A stretch of DNA of 63,877 nt from Saccharofermentans sp. (GTDB lineage: Bacteria; Bacillota; Clostridia; Saccharofermentanales; Saccharofermentanaceae). This document shows positions 10,361 through 18,603 of the stretch, one piece after another. The notes beneath the pieces are model-generated. The model saw only the letters and a program-made list of their open reading frames with translations, was not told where the DNA came from and did no database searches. Position 1 is the stretch's first letter. Each line of letters starts with the position of its first letter. The translations under genes and the position numbers were made by a program. The stretch is taken from NCBI GenBank assembly GCA_024683485.1, contig JAIKYD010000001.1, forward strand, positions 1 through 63,877, given 5' to 3'.

Positions 10361-10392
10361 AAGGGGTTGTCCTAACGGGCAACCTCTTTTTT
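10361..10392 (+). terminator. Intrinsic terminator of groESL
   Basis: A stem of up to 12 bp (AAGGGGTTGTCC, loop TAAC, GGGCAACCTCTT, with G-T wobbles) runs into TCTTTTTTAT. A strong Rho-independent terminator, 35 bases after the structured repeat. Confidence 0.92.
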
Positions 10393-10420
10393 ATCCTTCG
10401 CAAATTCTTTTTGTATTTTG

Positions 10421-10429
10421 TGTTAGAAT
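10421..10429 (+). promoter_or_regulatory. Possible extended -10 promoter
   Basis: TG-T-TAGAAT forms an extended -10 element 21 bases before the next ATG and 30 bases after the groESL terminator. No good -35 hexamer is present. Confidence 0.4.
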
Positions 10430-10450
10430 GTATTTTGTTTGAGGTGAATC

Positions 10451-11029
10451 ATGTTACAGGACAGTTTTGTTGAGACAAGTGTTAAGCGTAAGAATGGTAT
10501 TTCTGAAGTAATGTTCAATACTTTTCTTATAACTGCCGACATTATCGCTATTTTCTTTGTTTTTTATCTTCCTATCGTTCTTGGACTTAATCTGTTCTTT
10601 ATTTCGGGCATTCTTGCATTCGGAATTGTGGCGGGCAGTATCATTCTGATCAAGAGGCAGCATAAGGAATACGAGATAGAGATGTCTAATGACCTGGTGG
10701 ATTGTGCTGTAATACTTGGAGACAATAAACGTGACGAACTTGTCAGTTTCTCCCTGAAAGATTGTGAATATATAGGTCCGGTAACTTCTGACAGATTTAA
10801 GCAGGATAAGGAAAAGGCAAATATTGTGATCAGGATGACTGATTACAAGGAATTTGATATTGATGAAAAATATTGGTACTGGTATCTGACCAATGAAGGA
10901 ATCAGGCTGATGATCGTTTTTATGTATAAAGAAGAGATGTATCCGGTTTTCAGAAGATATAACCCGAGGGGCACTGTTCCTATGGCTATGCCCCGCAAAA
11001 CAATATCAAAGGATGATAACAATGGCTGA
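10451..11029 (+). CDS. Small membrane protein with two transmembrane helices, function unknown
   Basis: 192 aa. GAGGTG precedes the ATG. Two closely spaced hydrophobic helices at about 22-42 and 46-66 form a hairpin, followed by a cytoplasmic domain of about 120 residues with mixed strand-like segments and several Trp/Tyr (YWYWYL at about 140-145). The two-helix hairpin plus a small beta-rich domain resembles small bacterial membrane proteins of DUF type, but I cannot assign it to a family with confidence. It overlaps the start of the acyl-ACP thioesterase by eight bases, so the two are translationally coupled. A role in lipid or membrane homeostasis is only inferred from that neighbour. Confidence 0.8.
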   Translation: MLQDSFVETSVKRKNGISEVMFNTFLITADIIAIFFVFYLPIVLGLNLFFISGILAFGIVAGSIILIKRQHKEYEIEMSNDLVDCAVILGDNKRDELVSFSLKDCEYIGPVTSDRFKQDKEKANIVIRMTDYKEFDIDEKYWYWYLTNEGIRLMIVFMYKEEMYPVFRRYNPRGTVPMAMPRKTISKDDNNG

Positions 11030-11795
11030 ACCTTCAAAATACACAGAGATGGAAGTCTATTGCAAGGCTACCGAATGCGGTATAGGTGACAGGCTGTACT
11101 GTTCAACACTTATAGGGGATCTACAGGAGGCTGCCGAGAGAAGTTCAACTTCAATCGGTTATGGTACTACTTTCCTGAAAGAGAATGATATCTGCTGGAT
11201 CATTTTAAAGATGAGACTTCATTTTACTGAGCTTCCGTGCTGGCATGAGACTTTCAGAATAAGAACCTGGGCTAATACTATCGACAAGATCTATTATGGA
11301 CGCGATTTTGAGATCTACAGCAGTGATAACAGACTTATCGGGCAGGCTGCTTCCACATGGATACTTGCTGACTGGAATTCTCACAGGCCTGTAATCGCCA
11401 ATAAGCGTCCTGAAATTCCGCCTCCGGTTATTCAGGACCCCAGACTTGTTTTTGGTGAGAAATGCCCGAAGATCAAATTCCCTGCAAGGAATGATATAGC
11501 AGGAGAGGCTGAAAAGCCCGTTATTATCAAATATGCTGATTATAATGAACTTGACCGCAACAGACATGTCAACAATTCACGTTATACGGCATGGGCTTAT
11601 GACGCATTATTCAAGTATGGTTATGATGTTTCCCTGATAGAAGACCTGGTTATAAATTATAACAGTGAAGTAAAAGCCGGGGAGAAGGTTGAACTGTTTG
11701 TTTCACAGTGTGATGGCAAGGTAAGTGTTTTCGGATATAAAAACATTGATACAAAAGTCTTTGCTGTCGAAATAACACTGAAATCAGGTTGGTAA
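11022..11795 (+). CDS. Acyl-ACP thioesterase (FatA/FatB-like, double hotdog)
   Basis: 257 aa from the ATG at 11022, preferred because AAAGG (11008-11012) is nine bases upstream; an ATG at 11013 sits too close to it. Hydrolyses acyl-ACP to free fatty acid and ACP. The tandem hotdog fold is suggested by the N-terminal half with WIILKMRLHF (about 59-68) and the C-terminal half containing NRHVNNSRY (180-188). In the plant and bacterial family this motif carries the catalytic Asn and His (here Asn180/His182). Soluble, no signal peptide. In Clostridia such enzymes release fatty acids from the type II synthase for exogenous use or lipid adjustment. An acyl-CoA synthetase lies 42 kb away in this window, but no fatty acid synthesis genes are adjacent. 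Confidence 0.88.
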   Translation: MAEPSKYTEMEVYCKATECGIGDRLYCSTLIGDLQEAAERSSTSIGYGTTFLKENDICWIILKMRLHFTELPCWHETFRIRTWANTIDKIYYGRDFEIYSSDNRLIGQAASTWILADWNSHRPVIANKRPEIPPPVIQDPRLVFGEKCPKIKFPARNDIAGEAEKPVIIKYADYNELDRNRHVNNSRYTAWAYDALFKYGYDVSLIEDLVINYNSEVKAGEKVELFVSQCDGKVSVFGYKNIDTKVFAVEITLKSGW

Positions 11796-11865
11796 CTGAT
11801 TGTAACCTGTCATTCAACAGGATAATCAATTAATCATATTCCTTTTTATTATTTATTACTAAATT

Positions 11866-11874
11866 TGATATAAT
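11866..11874 (+). promoter_or_regulatory. Extended -10 promoter of the Gld-like ABC operon
   Basis: TG-A-TATAAT: a perfect -10 with the extended TGn motif, 40 bases before the ATG at 11915. The -35 region (around 11846) is a poor match, as usual for extended -10 promoters. Confidence 0.65.
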
Positions 11875-11914
11875 ACTAAGATGTATGTCAATTTCCGATT
11901 TATTTGGAGGCAAT

Positions 11915-12862
11915 ATGATTGAGATTAATAATCTAGTGAAGAGATACGGCAATAAAACTGCGGTAAATGGTATCTCTTTCACCGTAAATGACGATGAGGT
12001 TTTGGGTTTCCTCGGGCCTAACGGTGCAGGGAAGACGACTACGATGAATATCGTTACGGGTTATCTCTCATCCACCTCCGGAACAGTCAAGGTCAATGGT
12101 CATGATATCCTTGAAGAACCTGAGCTTGCCAAGAAGGAGATTGGTTACCTTCCTGAGAACCCTCCGCTATATTACGATATGACGGTTTGCGAATATCTCA
12201 GTTTCATATGTGATCTGAAACGTGTTCCCAAGGAGAGACGTAAGAATCAGCTTGACCGTATCATTTCTCTAGTTAAGATCACAGATGTTTCAGACAGGTT
12301 GATCGGCAATCTCTCAAAAGGTTATAAGCAGCGTGTCGGTATTGCCCAGGCTATGGTAGGGGATCCTTCGATTCTTATACTTGACGAGCCTACAGTTGGT
12401 CTGGATCCCAATCAGATAATAGAGATCAGAAAACTTATCAAATCACTTGCCAAGTCGCATTCGGTTATTATAAGTTCTCATATACTTCCTGAAATTCAGG
12501 AGATTGCTGACAGGGTAGTAATCATAAACCATGGAAAGATAGCAGCTATTGACACGCTTAGTGATCTTTCCAAGAGATTATCCGGTCAGACTAAGCTCCT
12601 TATGACATTTAGAGGACCAGTTAAGGAATGCTCGGCCAAGATACGTACACTTCCTGGAATTTCCTCTTCCGTGCCCAGGATTACAGATAATAAAGTAAAT
12701 CAGATCGAGATTGGGATCAATTCTGATAATACAACTGATGTCAGAGCTTCATTGTTCTTTATGATGGCCAAAGAAGGCTGGCCGATTCTTGAATTGCGTT
12801 CTTTGGATCCGACACTTGAGGAAGTCTTCCTGAATATTACCGGCAGCAAAAGGAGGTCCTGA
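11915..12862 (+). CDS. ABC transporter ATP-binding protein, GldA/NatA-like exporter
   Basis: 315 aa from the ATG at 11915, chosen because TTGGAGG lies five bases upstream; an earlier in-frame ATG at 11885 has no ribosome site. Walker A GPNGAGKT (34-41), signature LSKGYKQR, Walker B LILDEPTVGLDP and an H-loop in ISSHILPE are all present. A C-terminal domain of about 90 residues follows. This is the ATPase of an ABC-2 exporter, with permease, GldG-like and DUF4340-like partners directly downstream. The Bacteroidetes GldAFG complex is tied to gliding, but homologues are widespread in non-gliding Clostridia where the substrate is unknown. Confidence 0.92.
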   Translation: MIEINNLVKRYGNKTAVNGISFTVNDDEVLGFLGPNGAGKTTTMNIVTGYLSSTSGTVKVNGHDILEEPELAKKEIGYLPENPPLYYDMTVCEYLSFICDLKRVPKERRKNQLDRIISLVKITDVSDRLIGNLSKGYKQRVGIAQAMVGDPSILILDEPTVGLDPNQIIEIRKLIKSLAKSHSVIISSHILPEIQEIADRVVIINHGKIAAIDTLSDLSKRLSGQTKLLMTFRGPVKECSAKIRTLPGISSSVPRITDNKVNQIEIGINSDNTTDVRASLFFMMAKEGWPILELRSLDPTLEEVFLNITGSKRRS

Positions 12863-12865
12863 TCA

Positions 12866-13633
12866 ATGTACGCTATCTTTAAGAGAGAATTCTTATCATA
12901 TTTCAGATCTCCGGTAGGTTATGTGGCTATTGCCATATTCTCCTTTTTATCCGGTTTTATTTTTTTCACAATGTTCAGTACCGGCATTGTAAATATCGGA
13001 AGCGAAGTAATATCACTCAGGAGTTTCTTCGTAATAATCGTTCCAATTATTACGATGGGACTTCTTGCTGAAGATAAGAAGAGAGGCACTGATATTCTCT
13101 ACTACACAACACCGGTCAGTCTTTTCTCTGTTGTTGCCGGCAAGGTTCTTGCCGCATTCGCCTTAATTGCAATAATGTTTATCAATGTCATCATTCATAT
13201 AATCGTTACTGTTAACTGCGGCGGTGTGTTTGGTTTTGGAGCCGCAGGAACCATTATTGTATTCTTCTTTATGGCTTTTATGTATATAACGATCGGTTTA
13301 TTTGCTTCTGCAATAACTGACAGCCAGATCATTTCTGCAATTGTCTCATTTATCATAATTCTTGTAACTCAGATTATTTCAACGATTGCACAATATATTG
13401 GAACAGCAATATCTTCTTTGTTATCCCTTATGGGAGTTAATACAGAGAGTGCTTTGTCAGTTGGAAGAGTTGTAAAGAATGGAATCTCCTGGCTTGATCC
13501 TTTTGTCAGGACAGAGAATTTTGATATTGGAATCTTCTCAGTATCGGCTCTTATTTTCTTGGTTTCAATTGGTGTCCTGTTCCTTTATCTGACATATAGA
13601 GTGCTTGAGAAAAAGCGCTGGAGCCAGGCTTGA
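12866..13633 (+). CDS. ABC-2 type permease, GldF-like
   Basis: 255 aa, about six transmembrane helices, starting with the typical KREFLSYFRSPVGY amphipathic entry helix. An AAAAGGAGG site lies just upstream, inside the end of the ATPase gene (gap of three bases). A pair of soluble-side residues EDKKRGT (about 72-78) matches the conserved loop in ABC-2 permeases of the GldF/NosY group. It works with the preceding ATPase as the membrane part of the exporter. Confidence 0.9.
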   Translation: MYAIFKREFLSYFRSPVGYVAIAIFSFLSGFIFFTMFSTGIVNIGSEVISLRSFFVIIVPIITMGLLAEDKKRGTDILYYTTPVSLFSVVAGKVLAAFALIAIMFINVIIHIIVTVNCGGVFGFGAAGTIIVFFFMAFMYITIGLFASAITDSQIISAIVSFIIILVTQIISTIAQYIGTAISSLLSLMGVNTESALSVGRVVKNGISWLDPFVRTENFDIGIFSVSALIFLVSIGVLFLYLTYRVLEKKRWSQA

Positions 13634-13653
13634 TGGAGGTGTGACTTAAGATC

Positions 13654-15219
13654 ATGAATAACGATAATACAAGAAAACCCCAGCAATCAGCACCGGAAAA
13701 GTCAGGAGTAAAACCTGTCCGGAAAGTCAACAATTCAAATCATACTGAACAGACTGATGACAGAGCAGGCAAACTCAAACTTTATTCTATTGGTGCTGTA
13801 ATCCTGCTTATTGCAATAATCCTTCTTTTTAATATTCTTTTCGATGGTGTTTTTGGAAAAGCTATGTCATTCGACTTTTCAGATTATTCTTCAAATTCAC
13901 TCTCACAGGTATCACTTGATTTGATCGACTCTTTGCCCCAGGATGCACATATCAGGATCGTTGGTTTTTTCAACCGTCCCGAAAATGTTTCAGGAACAAA
14001 GTATCAATATATTATTCCTTTGCTCGATGATTATGTCCGCAAATCAGATGGAAAGATAACTGTTGATTATTATAATCTGAATGAGTATCCGTATATTATC
14101 AACCAGCTTGACCCTTCAAATTCATATGATCTTTCATCAAAGCAGGATATGTTCGTTATTGAATATAACGGTAAGATCAAGATCATTGATCCTATTGACT
14201 GTTATACTTATGATAGCGATTTATCTGAGTATTATGGGAAATATTATATTACAGGAAATAATACGGAATATACGTTTACCAATTCCATTTATAACCTGAC
14301 AAACGATTATTCTTTTAATGCGTATATCATTACCGGTCTTAAGGAAGACAACAGCACTTGCATTGCCAAGATACTTGATTCAATGTCAATTACAGTTAAG
14401 GGGCTGCCAGTGTCTGATAATTTTACTGTTCCTGAAGACTGTGATCTTCTAATCCTTAACGGCCCAAATAATGATATATCTGAGAAGATGTACGTCTCCA
14501 TAACGGATTATCTTGATAATGGAGGCAAAATGTTTGTAGCTGTTAATTATAGTCTGCAAAATGTCAGTGAGAAATATGATAAGCTTAACCGACTTTTGAA
14601 TCAGTATAATGTAAACATAGATAATGACCTTATTTCAGAGAATGATCCTGCATATCAACTGGGCGGATATACGAACGATTCTACTGTTACAGCGGTTGAC
14701 GATTTCCTGTCTTATGCAAATATTAATATGTTTCATAGCACTAATTCCAGATCGATAAGCAAAAGTGAACCTGCCAATTCGAACTTTATAACATCTCCTG
14801 TTCTTTTGACCAGCAATAAGGCATCAACTGTTGATCTTGATGAGTACGGCAATGTTTTAGACGGAGTATATAATGAAGGTCAGTATAATGTTGCAATGTT
14901 CTCAACAGGAAGTGGTGATGATCCTGCCAAGATATTTGTTTTTGGTACAATGAATTTCTCGTCAGACGAGTATATAAAATCATATGGATACAATGATACT
15001 AACGTGGATTTTTTCAAGTCATGTGTTAAAGAATTGTCAAATTCCAAACCAGTAAACCTGCTGGACGTGGCAACCAAGAATGTTGATGACTTCTCACTTG
15101 ACTCCAGCAAATCAACGACTACTGCTTCAACCGTTATACTTGCAGTATTTATGATAATGATTCCTGTAATCTTAGTTGCTACGGCGGTTATTATTTATTC
15201 TAAGAGAAAGAATCTCTGA
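13654..15219 (+). CDS. GldG-like auxiliary subunit of the ABC exporter
   Basis: 521 aa. A charged N-terminus of about 45 residues, a transmembrane helix at about 46-66, a large extracellular domain (about 70-485) and a C-terminal helix at about 493-515 ending in KRKNL. The extracellular part begins with the FSDYSSNSLSQVS / LIDSLPQDAHIRIVGFF pattern of the ABC_transp_aux (GldG) family, which resembles an inactive sugar or substrate-binding fold. GGAGGTG lies before the ATG. Asn, Ser, Asp and Tyr are very abundant in the outer domain. Function beyond the exporter complex is unknown. Confidence 0.85.
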   Translation: MNNDNTRKPQQSAPEKSGVKPVRKVNNSNHTEQTDDRAGKLKLYSIGAVILLIAIILLFNILFDGVFGKAMSFDFSDYSSNSLSQVSLDLIDSLPQDAHIRIVGFFNRPENVSGTKYQYIIPLLDDYVRKSDGKITVDYYNLNEYPYIINQLDPSNSYDLSSKQDMFVIEYNGKIKIIDPIDCYTYDSDLSEYYGKYYITGNNTEYTFTNSIYNLTNDYSFNAYIITGLKEDNSTCIAKILDSMSITVKGLPVSDNFTVPEDCDLLILNGPNNDISEKMYVSITDYLDNGGKMFVAVNYSLQNVSEKYDKLNRLLNQYNVNIDNDLISENDPAYQLGGYTNDSTVTAVDDFLSYANINMFHSTNSRSISKSEPANSNFITSPVLLTSNKASTVDLDEYGNVLDGVYNEGQYNVAMFSTGSGDDPAKIFVFGTMNFSSDEYIKSYGYNDTNVDFFKSCVKELSNSKPVNLLDVATKNVDDFSLDSSKSTTTASTVILAVFMIMIPVILVATAVIIYSKRKNL

Positions 15220-15220
15220 T

Positions 15221-16702
15221 ATGAAATCTGTTAAGAATCTTATCATTCCATTTATTATATTAGTCGCACTTATTATTTGTGTGATCGTATATTATGCGGT
15301 TGATACGTTCAAAAACAGTGAGCCTTCCGAGACAACATCCTCAGGCTTAGACGTAATTTATTACAACCTGTCTGATATATCGTCTGTATCAGTGAATAAT
15401 AGACAAAGCGGTAATAATTCTTTGGTTAAATGTTTTGCTGATGTTGATAATAATGTTGTTTTTGAGTATTTAGGCGATGATGCTGATCCTGGTATTAATT
15501 ATTCACAGGCAAGACTTAATGAATATGTATGTAATTTGATTATTTACTATGGCTATTTTAAAGTATCTTCTTCTGGAAACTATGCTGATTTCGGTCTTTC
15601 TGATCCGCTTTTTACAGTAGTATTAAAAACTATTAATGGAAATGAGACAACAGTCTATCTGGGAAATACATCACCAGATGGAAATTATTGCTATATGTAT
15701 TATGATAACTCTTTAGATATATATGCTGTACAAGTTGATAAAAAGTTTCAGGCAGAGAAAACTGCGATTGATTTTCTCGATACAAAAGTTTTAGATATTA
15801 ATCCCAAAGATTTAAAGACTGTTCATTTTGACAGAAACTCAGATAATTTGTCTCTTGATGCTACAGTATCTGTTTCTGATTCGGGTTCTGTTACATATGA
15901 GATATTTAAGCCATATACGCATTCGGTAAGTTCATATTTCAAGAAAATGATAGATTCGGTTTCCAAATTGGAGATAACTGAATATATCAGTATTGAACCG
16001 GCTGAACTTGTTTCATATGGTCTTAATGATCCAGTATATCATTTTATCCTGTCTTTAAATGACGGGACAAAGACTGAGATTTTCTTCAGCAGAAAAAATG
16101 GCGATTACTATTATGGATATGTAAAAGGAAATGATAATTATTTTAAGATATCGGGTAATCAGGTTGATGGGCTTGATCTAAATGAACTTGTACTTATCGA
16201 TCCTTATATTTGTTTCTGTTCAGTTAAAGATGTTTCCTCTATAACCGGAACTTATGGTGACAGTTCCTTTAAATTTGAATTTGATGTGCTTGATGGAAAA
16301 AGCATAATGGATTCAACATCTTCTGTTAAACTTAATGGAAGGAATGCAAAGATAACAGATTCATCGGGAAGATCTTATTGTTCAATACTGTTCGAAAGCA
16401 TTACCTGTATTAATATCGGTGGTGTTGAGACAGGTGCTTCTGTTAATACATCTTCCGGACCTGCACTTACATTAACTTTTGTAGGAAAGAATTATGCTAC
16501 GACTGTTTATGAGTTTTATAACAGAGATTCTGATTCGTATTATGTTTTCAAGAACGGCGAATACATGAATTTCTATGTTTATTCAAGAGAGATTTTTAAT
16601 AATGGCGGAACTGATACATATAATTACGGATATTGGAGTGCTTACGAACTTTTAAGCGAAGCTATCACAGAGAATTCAAATGGCATATACGATATAGCAT
16701 AA
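15221..16702 (+). CDS. DUF4340-like extracellular anchored protein of the exporter cluster
   Basis: 493 aa from the ATG at 15221, one base after the previous stop; an upstream in-frame start lies inside the GldG-like gene. A transmembrane anchor at about 6-27 is followed by an extracellular Ser/Asp/Tyr-rich domain with repeated strand patterns. Segments such as YGYFKVSSSGNYADFGLSDP and LVSYGLNDPVYHF fit the duplicated DUF4340 repeat, in which LxxYGLxxP motifs recur. DUF4340 proteins nearly always sit next to GldG-like genes, and that context supports the call. No catalytic residues are recognised. Confidence 0.82.
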   Translation: MKSVKNLIIPFIILVALIICVIVYYAVDTFKNSEPSETTSSGLDVIYYNLSDISSVSVNNRQSGNNSLVKCFADVDNNVVFEYLGDDADPGINYSQARLNEYVCNLIIYYGYFKVSSSGNYADFGLSDPLFTVVLKTINGNETTVYLGNTSPDGNYCYMYYDNSLDIYAVQVDKKFQAEKTAIDFLDTKVLDINPKDLKTVHFDRNSDNLSLDATVSVSDSGSVTYEIFKPYTHSVSSYFKKMIDSVSKLEITEYISIEPAELVSYGLNDPVYHFILSLNDGTKTEIFFSRKNGDYYYGYVKGNDNYFKISGNQVDGLDLNELVLIDPYICFCSVKDVSSITGTYGDSSFKFEFDVLDGKSIMDSTSSVKLNGRNAKITDSSGRSYCSILFESITCINIGGVETGASVNTSSGPALTLTFVGKNYATTVYEFYNRDSDSYYVFKNGEYMNFYVYSREIFNNGGTDTYNYGYWSAYELLSEAITENSNGIYDIA

Positions 16703-16714
16703 ACTATTAAGACA

Positions 16715-17923
16715 ATGGATAAAAAAGTAAAAATAGAAAACAATAAAGTAAATAATAATATTGATAAAACTGCCACTAAAGAAAATAACGGCAGTATTTC
16801 ACAGTCAGTAATACGGCAGGGACTGACCATAGTTGTCATGATATTCGCGACACTTCTTATAGTCAGCATAGCGTTGATATTTGTTGTGTCAAAGAAGATA
16901 GAATCCATGTCAGGTGCAGACGCACAGATCAAGCTTTCCGCTCAGGGCGGTTTCTCCTGTGAGTATTCTGAAGCACAGAAACTTTATCCTTATGGGGACG
17001 GTGTAATAAAGGTTACTTCCGAGCGAATCGCATATCTGAACCTTTCCGGTTCGGAGATATTCTCACAATCTATTTCTTATCAGAATCCTCAGTGTGTTAC
17101 TTTCGGTGAGTATGTCGCAGTTTTTGACCGTGACGGATATAGTTTTACTGTTTTGGATAAAGATGGTGTTTGGTACAGCAAACCTACATCCAATCCGGTC
17201 AAAGCCGTTCAGATGTCAGATAATGGGTTTATTGCTGTAATCAGCGGCAGCGATGAATCTTACGGCGAAGTATCGATCTATGACAGGAGCGGCAGTCAGA
17301 TCGCAGTATGGACTTCATACAATTCCGGTTTCCCGGTATGCTGTGCATTCAATTCTGATTCATCGCTTTTTGCAGTATCCACGATCAATACGAGCGGTGC
17401 TGTTATCGTTCCTTTTGTACGCGTGTTCTCGATCACTAAAACAAATAAAGATTATGAAGTAAATGATAATGCGGTTTATACGACTGATGATAATGTTATC
17501 TTTGCTTCAATATGTTATGTCGGAAATAAGCTCTGCTGTTTTTCTTCAAATGCTCTTTATGAGGTAAAGGATAACAATCTTTCAAGGATGAATTTTGATT
17601 TCTCAGCGATCGGTTATGTTAAAGAAGTCGGAAACAATCTGTTTATTACTTATTCTGACGGCGTCAGCCAGCTCAATAAACTTGCTATCATCAATTCATC
17701 AGACAGTGTTATCTACAACTCCAATGTCGGTGCTAACATCATCTGTGTTGCACAGGGTGAAGGCTATTATGCGATCAATGTTGACAGAAGAGTCTTTGTT
17801 TATAACACATCCGGTGTAATTACCAACGATTATTCTGTTGATGAGGATATTATCAGGATGAATTTCCTCTCAGGCAATAAGCTTTGCATTGTTTCAACGG
17901 GCGGAGTTCATACGATCAACTAA
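16715..17923 (+). CDS. Membrane-anchored beta-propeller-like protein (DUF5711-like)
   Basis: 402 aa. A Lys/Asn-rich cytoplasmic N-terminus (1-32), a transmembrane helix at about 34-57, then an extracellular domain made of repeated short beta-strand units. Many units have an alternating pattern ending in Asp-Gly or Asn-Gly turns, such as VAVFDRDG, FTVLDKDG and VSIYDRSG. This gives the look of a WD/PQQ-type propeller with about six to seven blades and resembles DUF5711 proteins of Clostridia. It starts 12 bases after the DUF4340-like gene without a clear ribosome site, so it may depend on coupling. Probably an accessory of the same exporter or of envelope maintenance; the function is unknown. 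Confidence 0.8.
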   Translation: MDKKVKIENNKVNNNIDKTATKENNGSISQSVIRQGLTIVVMIFATLLIVSIALIFVVSKKIESMSGADAQIKLSAQGGFSCEYSEAQKLYPYGDGVIKVTSERIAYLNLSGSEIFSQSISYQNPQCVTFGEYVAVFDRDGYSFTVLDKDGVWYSKPTSNPVKAVQMSDNGFIAVISGSDESYGEVSIYDRSGSQIAVWTSYNSGFPVCCAFNSDSSLFAVSTINTSGAVIVPFVRVFSITKTNKDYEVNDNAVYTTDDNVIFASICYVGNKLCCFSSNALYEVKDNNLSRMNFDFSAIGYVKEVGNNLFITYSDGVSQLNKLAIINSSDSVIYNSNVGANIICVAQGEGYYAINVDRRVFVYNTSGVITNDYSVDEDIIRMNFLSGNKLCIVSTGGVHTIN

Positions 17924-17931
17924 GGTGCAAT

Positions 17932-18603
17932 ATGGAAACTGAAGTCAAACTGGCTTTTAAAAACAAAGATGATCTATATAAATTGACTGTTTCAGATTTG
18001 TTTTTGAATCTGTTTAAAGGTGAGACTGAACCTGCACCGGTTTTATTGGAAAACACATATCTTGATACTCCGGACATGAAGATAACCAAACGCGGCGGTA
18101 TGATCAGAGTCAGACATTACAATTGTGCTGATGCTGACCGTTATGAATTTACCGTTAAGTATGGCGGGGGAGTGTCTGATGGTCTTCACAGGCGTTATGA
18201 ATGGAATGTTACAAGCTGTGACAATGCTTTCAGCATAAAGAGATTTATTGATGAAACTAACGGCAGTGGAGATCCTGAAGATGTGCTTCTTGATGTTTTC
18301 GGAAATATCAATGATGATGATCTGATAGTCTTATGTTCAAATACATTCTGCCGCACAGTCTATAACCTGTCTTATTTGAACAGCAAAGTTGAAGCTTGTT
18401 TTGACAGTGGAATTATCAAGAATTCCGATGGTTCTAGATCTGATGAGATCTGTGAGCTTGAACTTGAACTGGTATCCGGGGAAATATCTGAACTTAATGC
18501 GCTTGCAGAATGTATAATTGAGACGGCAGAATGTGTGCCTTTCGATGATACGAAGTACAGAAGAACATTAGCGGTTGCATTGGACGGGCATGATGAAGGA
18601 TAA
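17932..18603 (+). CDS. CYTH domain protein (triphosphate tunnel metalloenzyme family)
   Basis: 223 aa from the ATG at 17932, eight bases after the previous stop; the frame also extends upstream within the previous gene. The N-terminus carries the family hallmark ExExK (E2-x-E4-x-K6), then RVRHY and YEFTVKY strands and the C-terminal acidic strand CELELELVSGE (about 183-193). The CYTH fold is an eight-stranded tunnel with acidic and basic residues that bind metal and a triphosphate. Members hydrolyse thiamine triphosphate or inorganic triphosphate, or act as adenylate cyclase. The substrate cannot be told here. It overlaps the next gene by 14 bases. Confidence 0.85.
   Translation: METEVKLAFKNKDDLYKLTVSDLFLNLFKGETEPAPVLLENTYLDTPDMKITKRGGMIRVRHYNCADADRYEFTVKYGGGVSDGLHRRYEWNVTSCDNAFSIKRFIDETNGSGDPEDVLLDVFGNINDDDLIVLCSNTFCRTVYNLSYLNSKVEACFDSGIIKNSDGSRSDEICELELELVSGEISELNALAECIIETAECVPFDDTKYRRTLAVALDGHDEG

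Noticed and set aside
11805..11835. Small inverted repeat CCTGT/ACAGG after the thioesterase as a terminator
   Set aside because: Only a 5-bp stem without a T-run.
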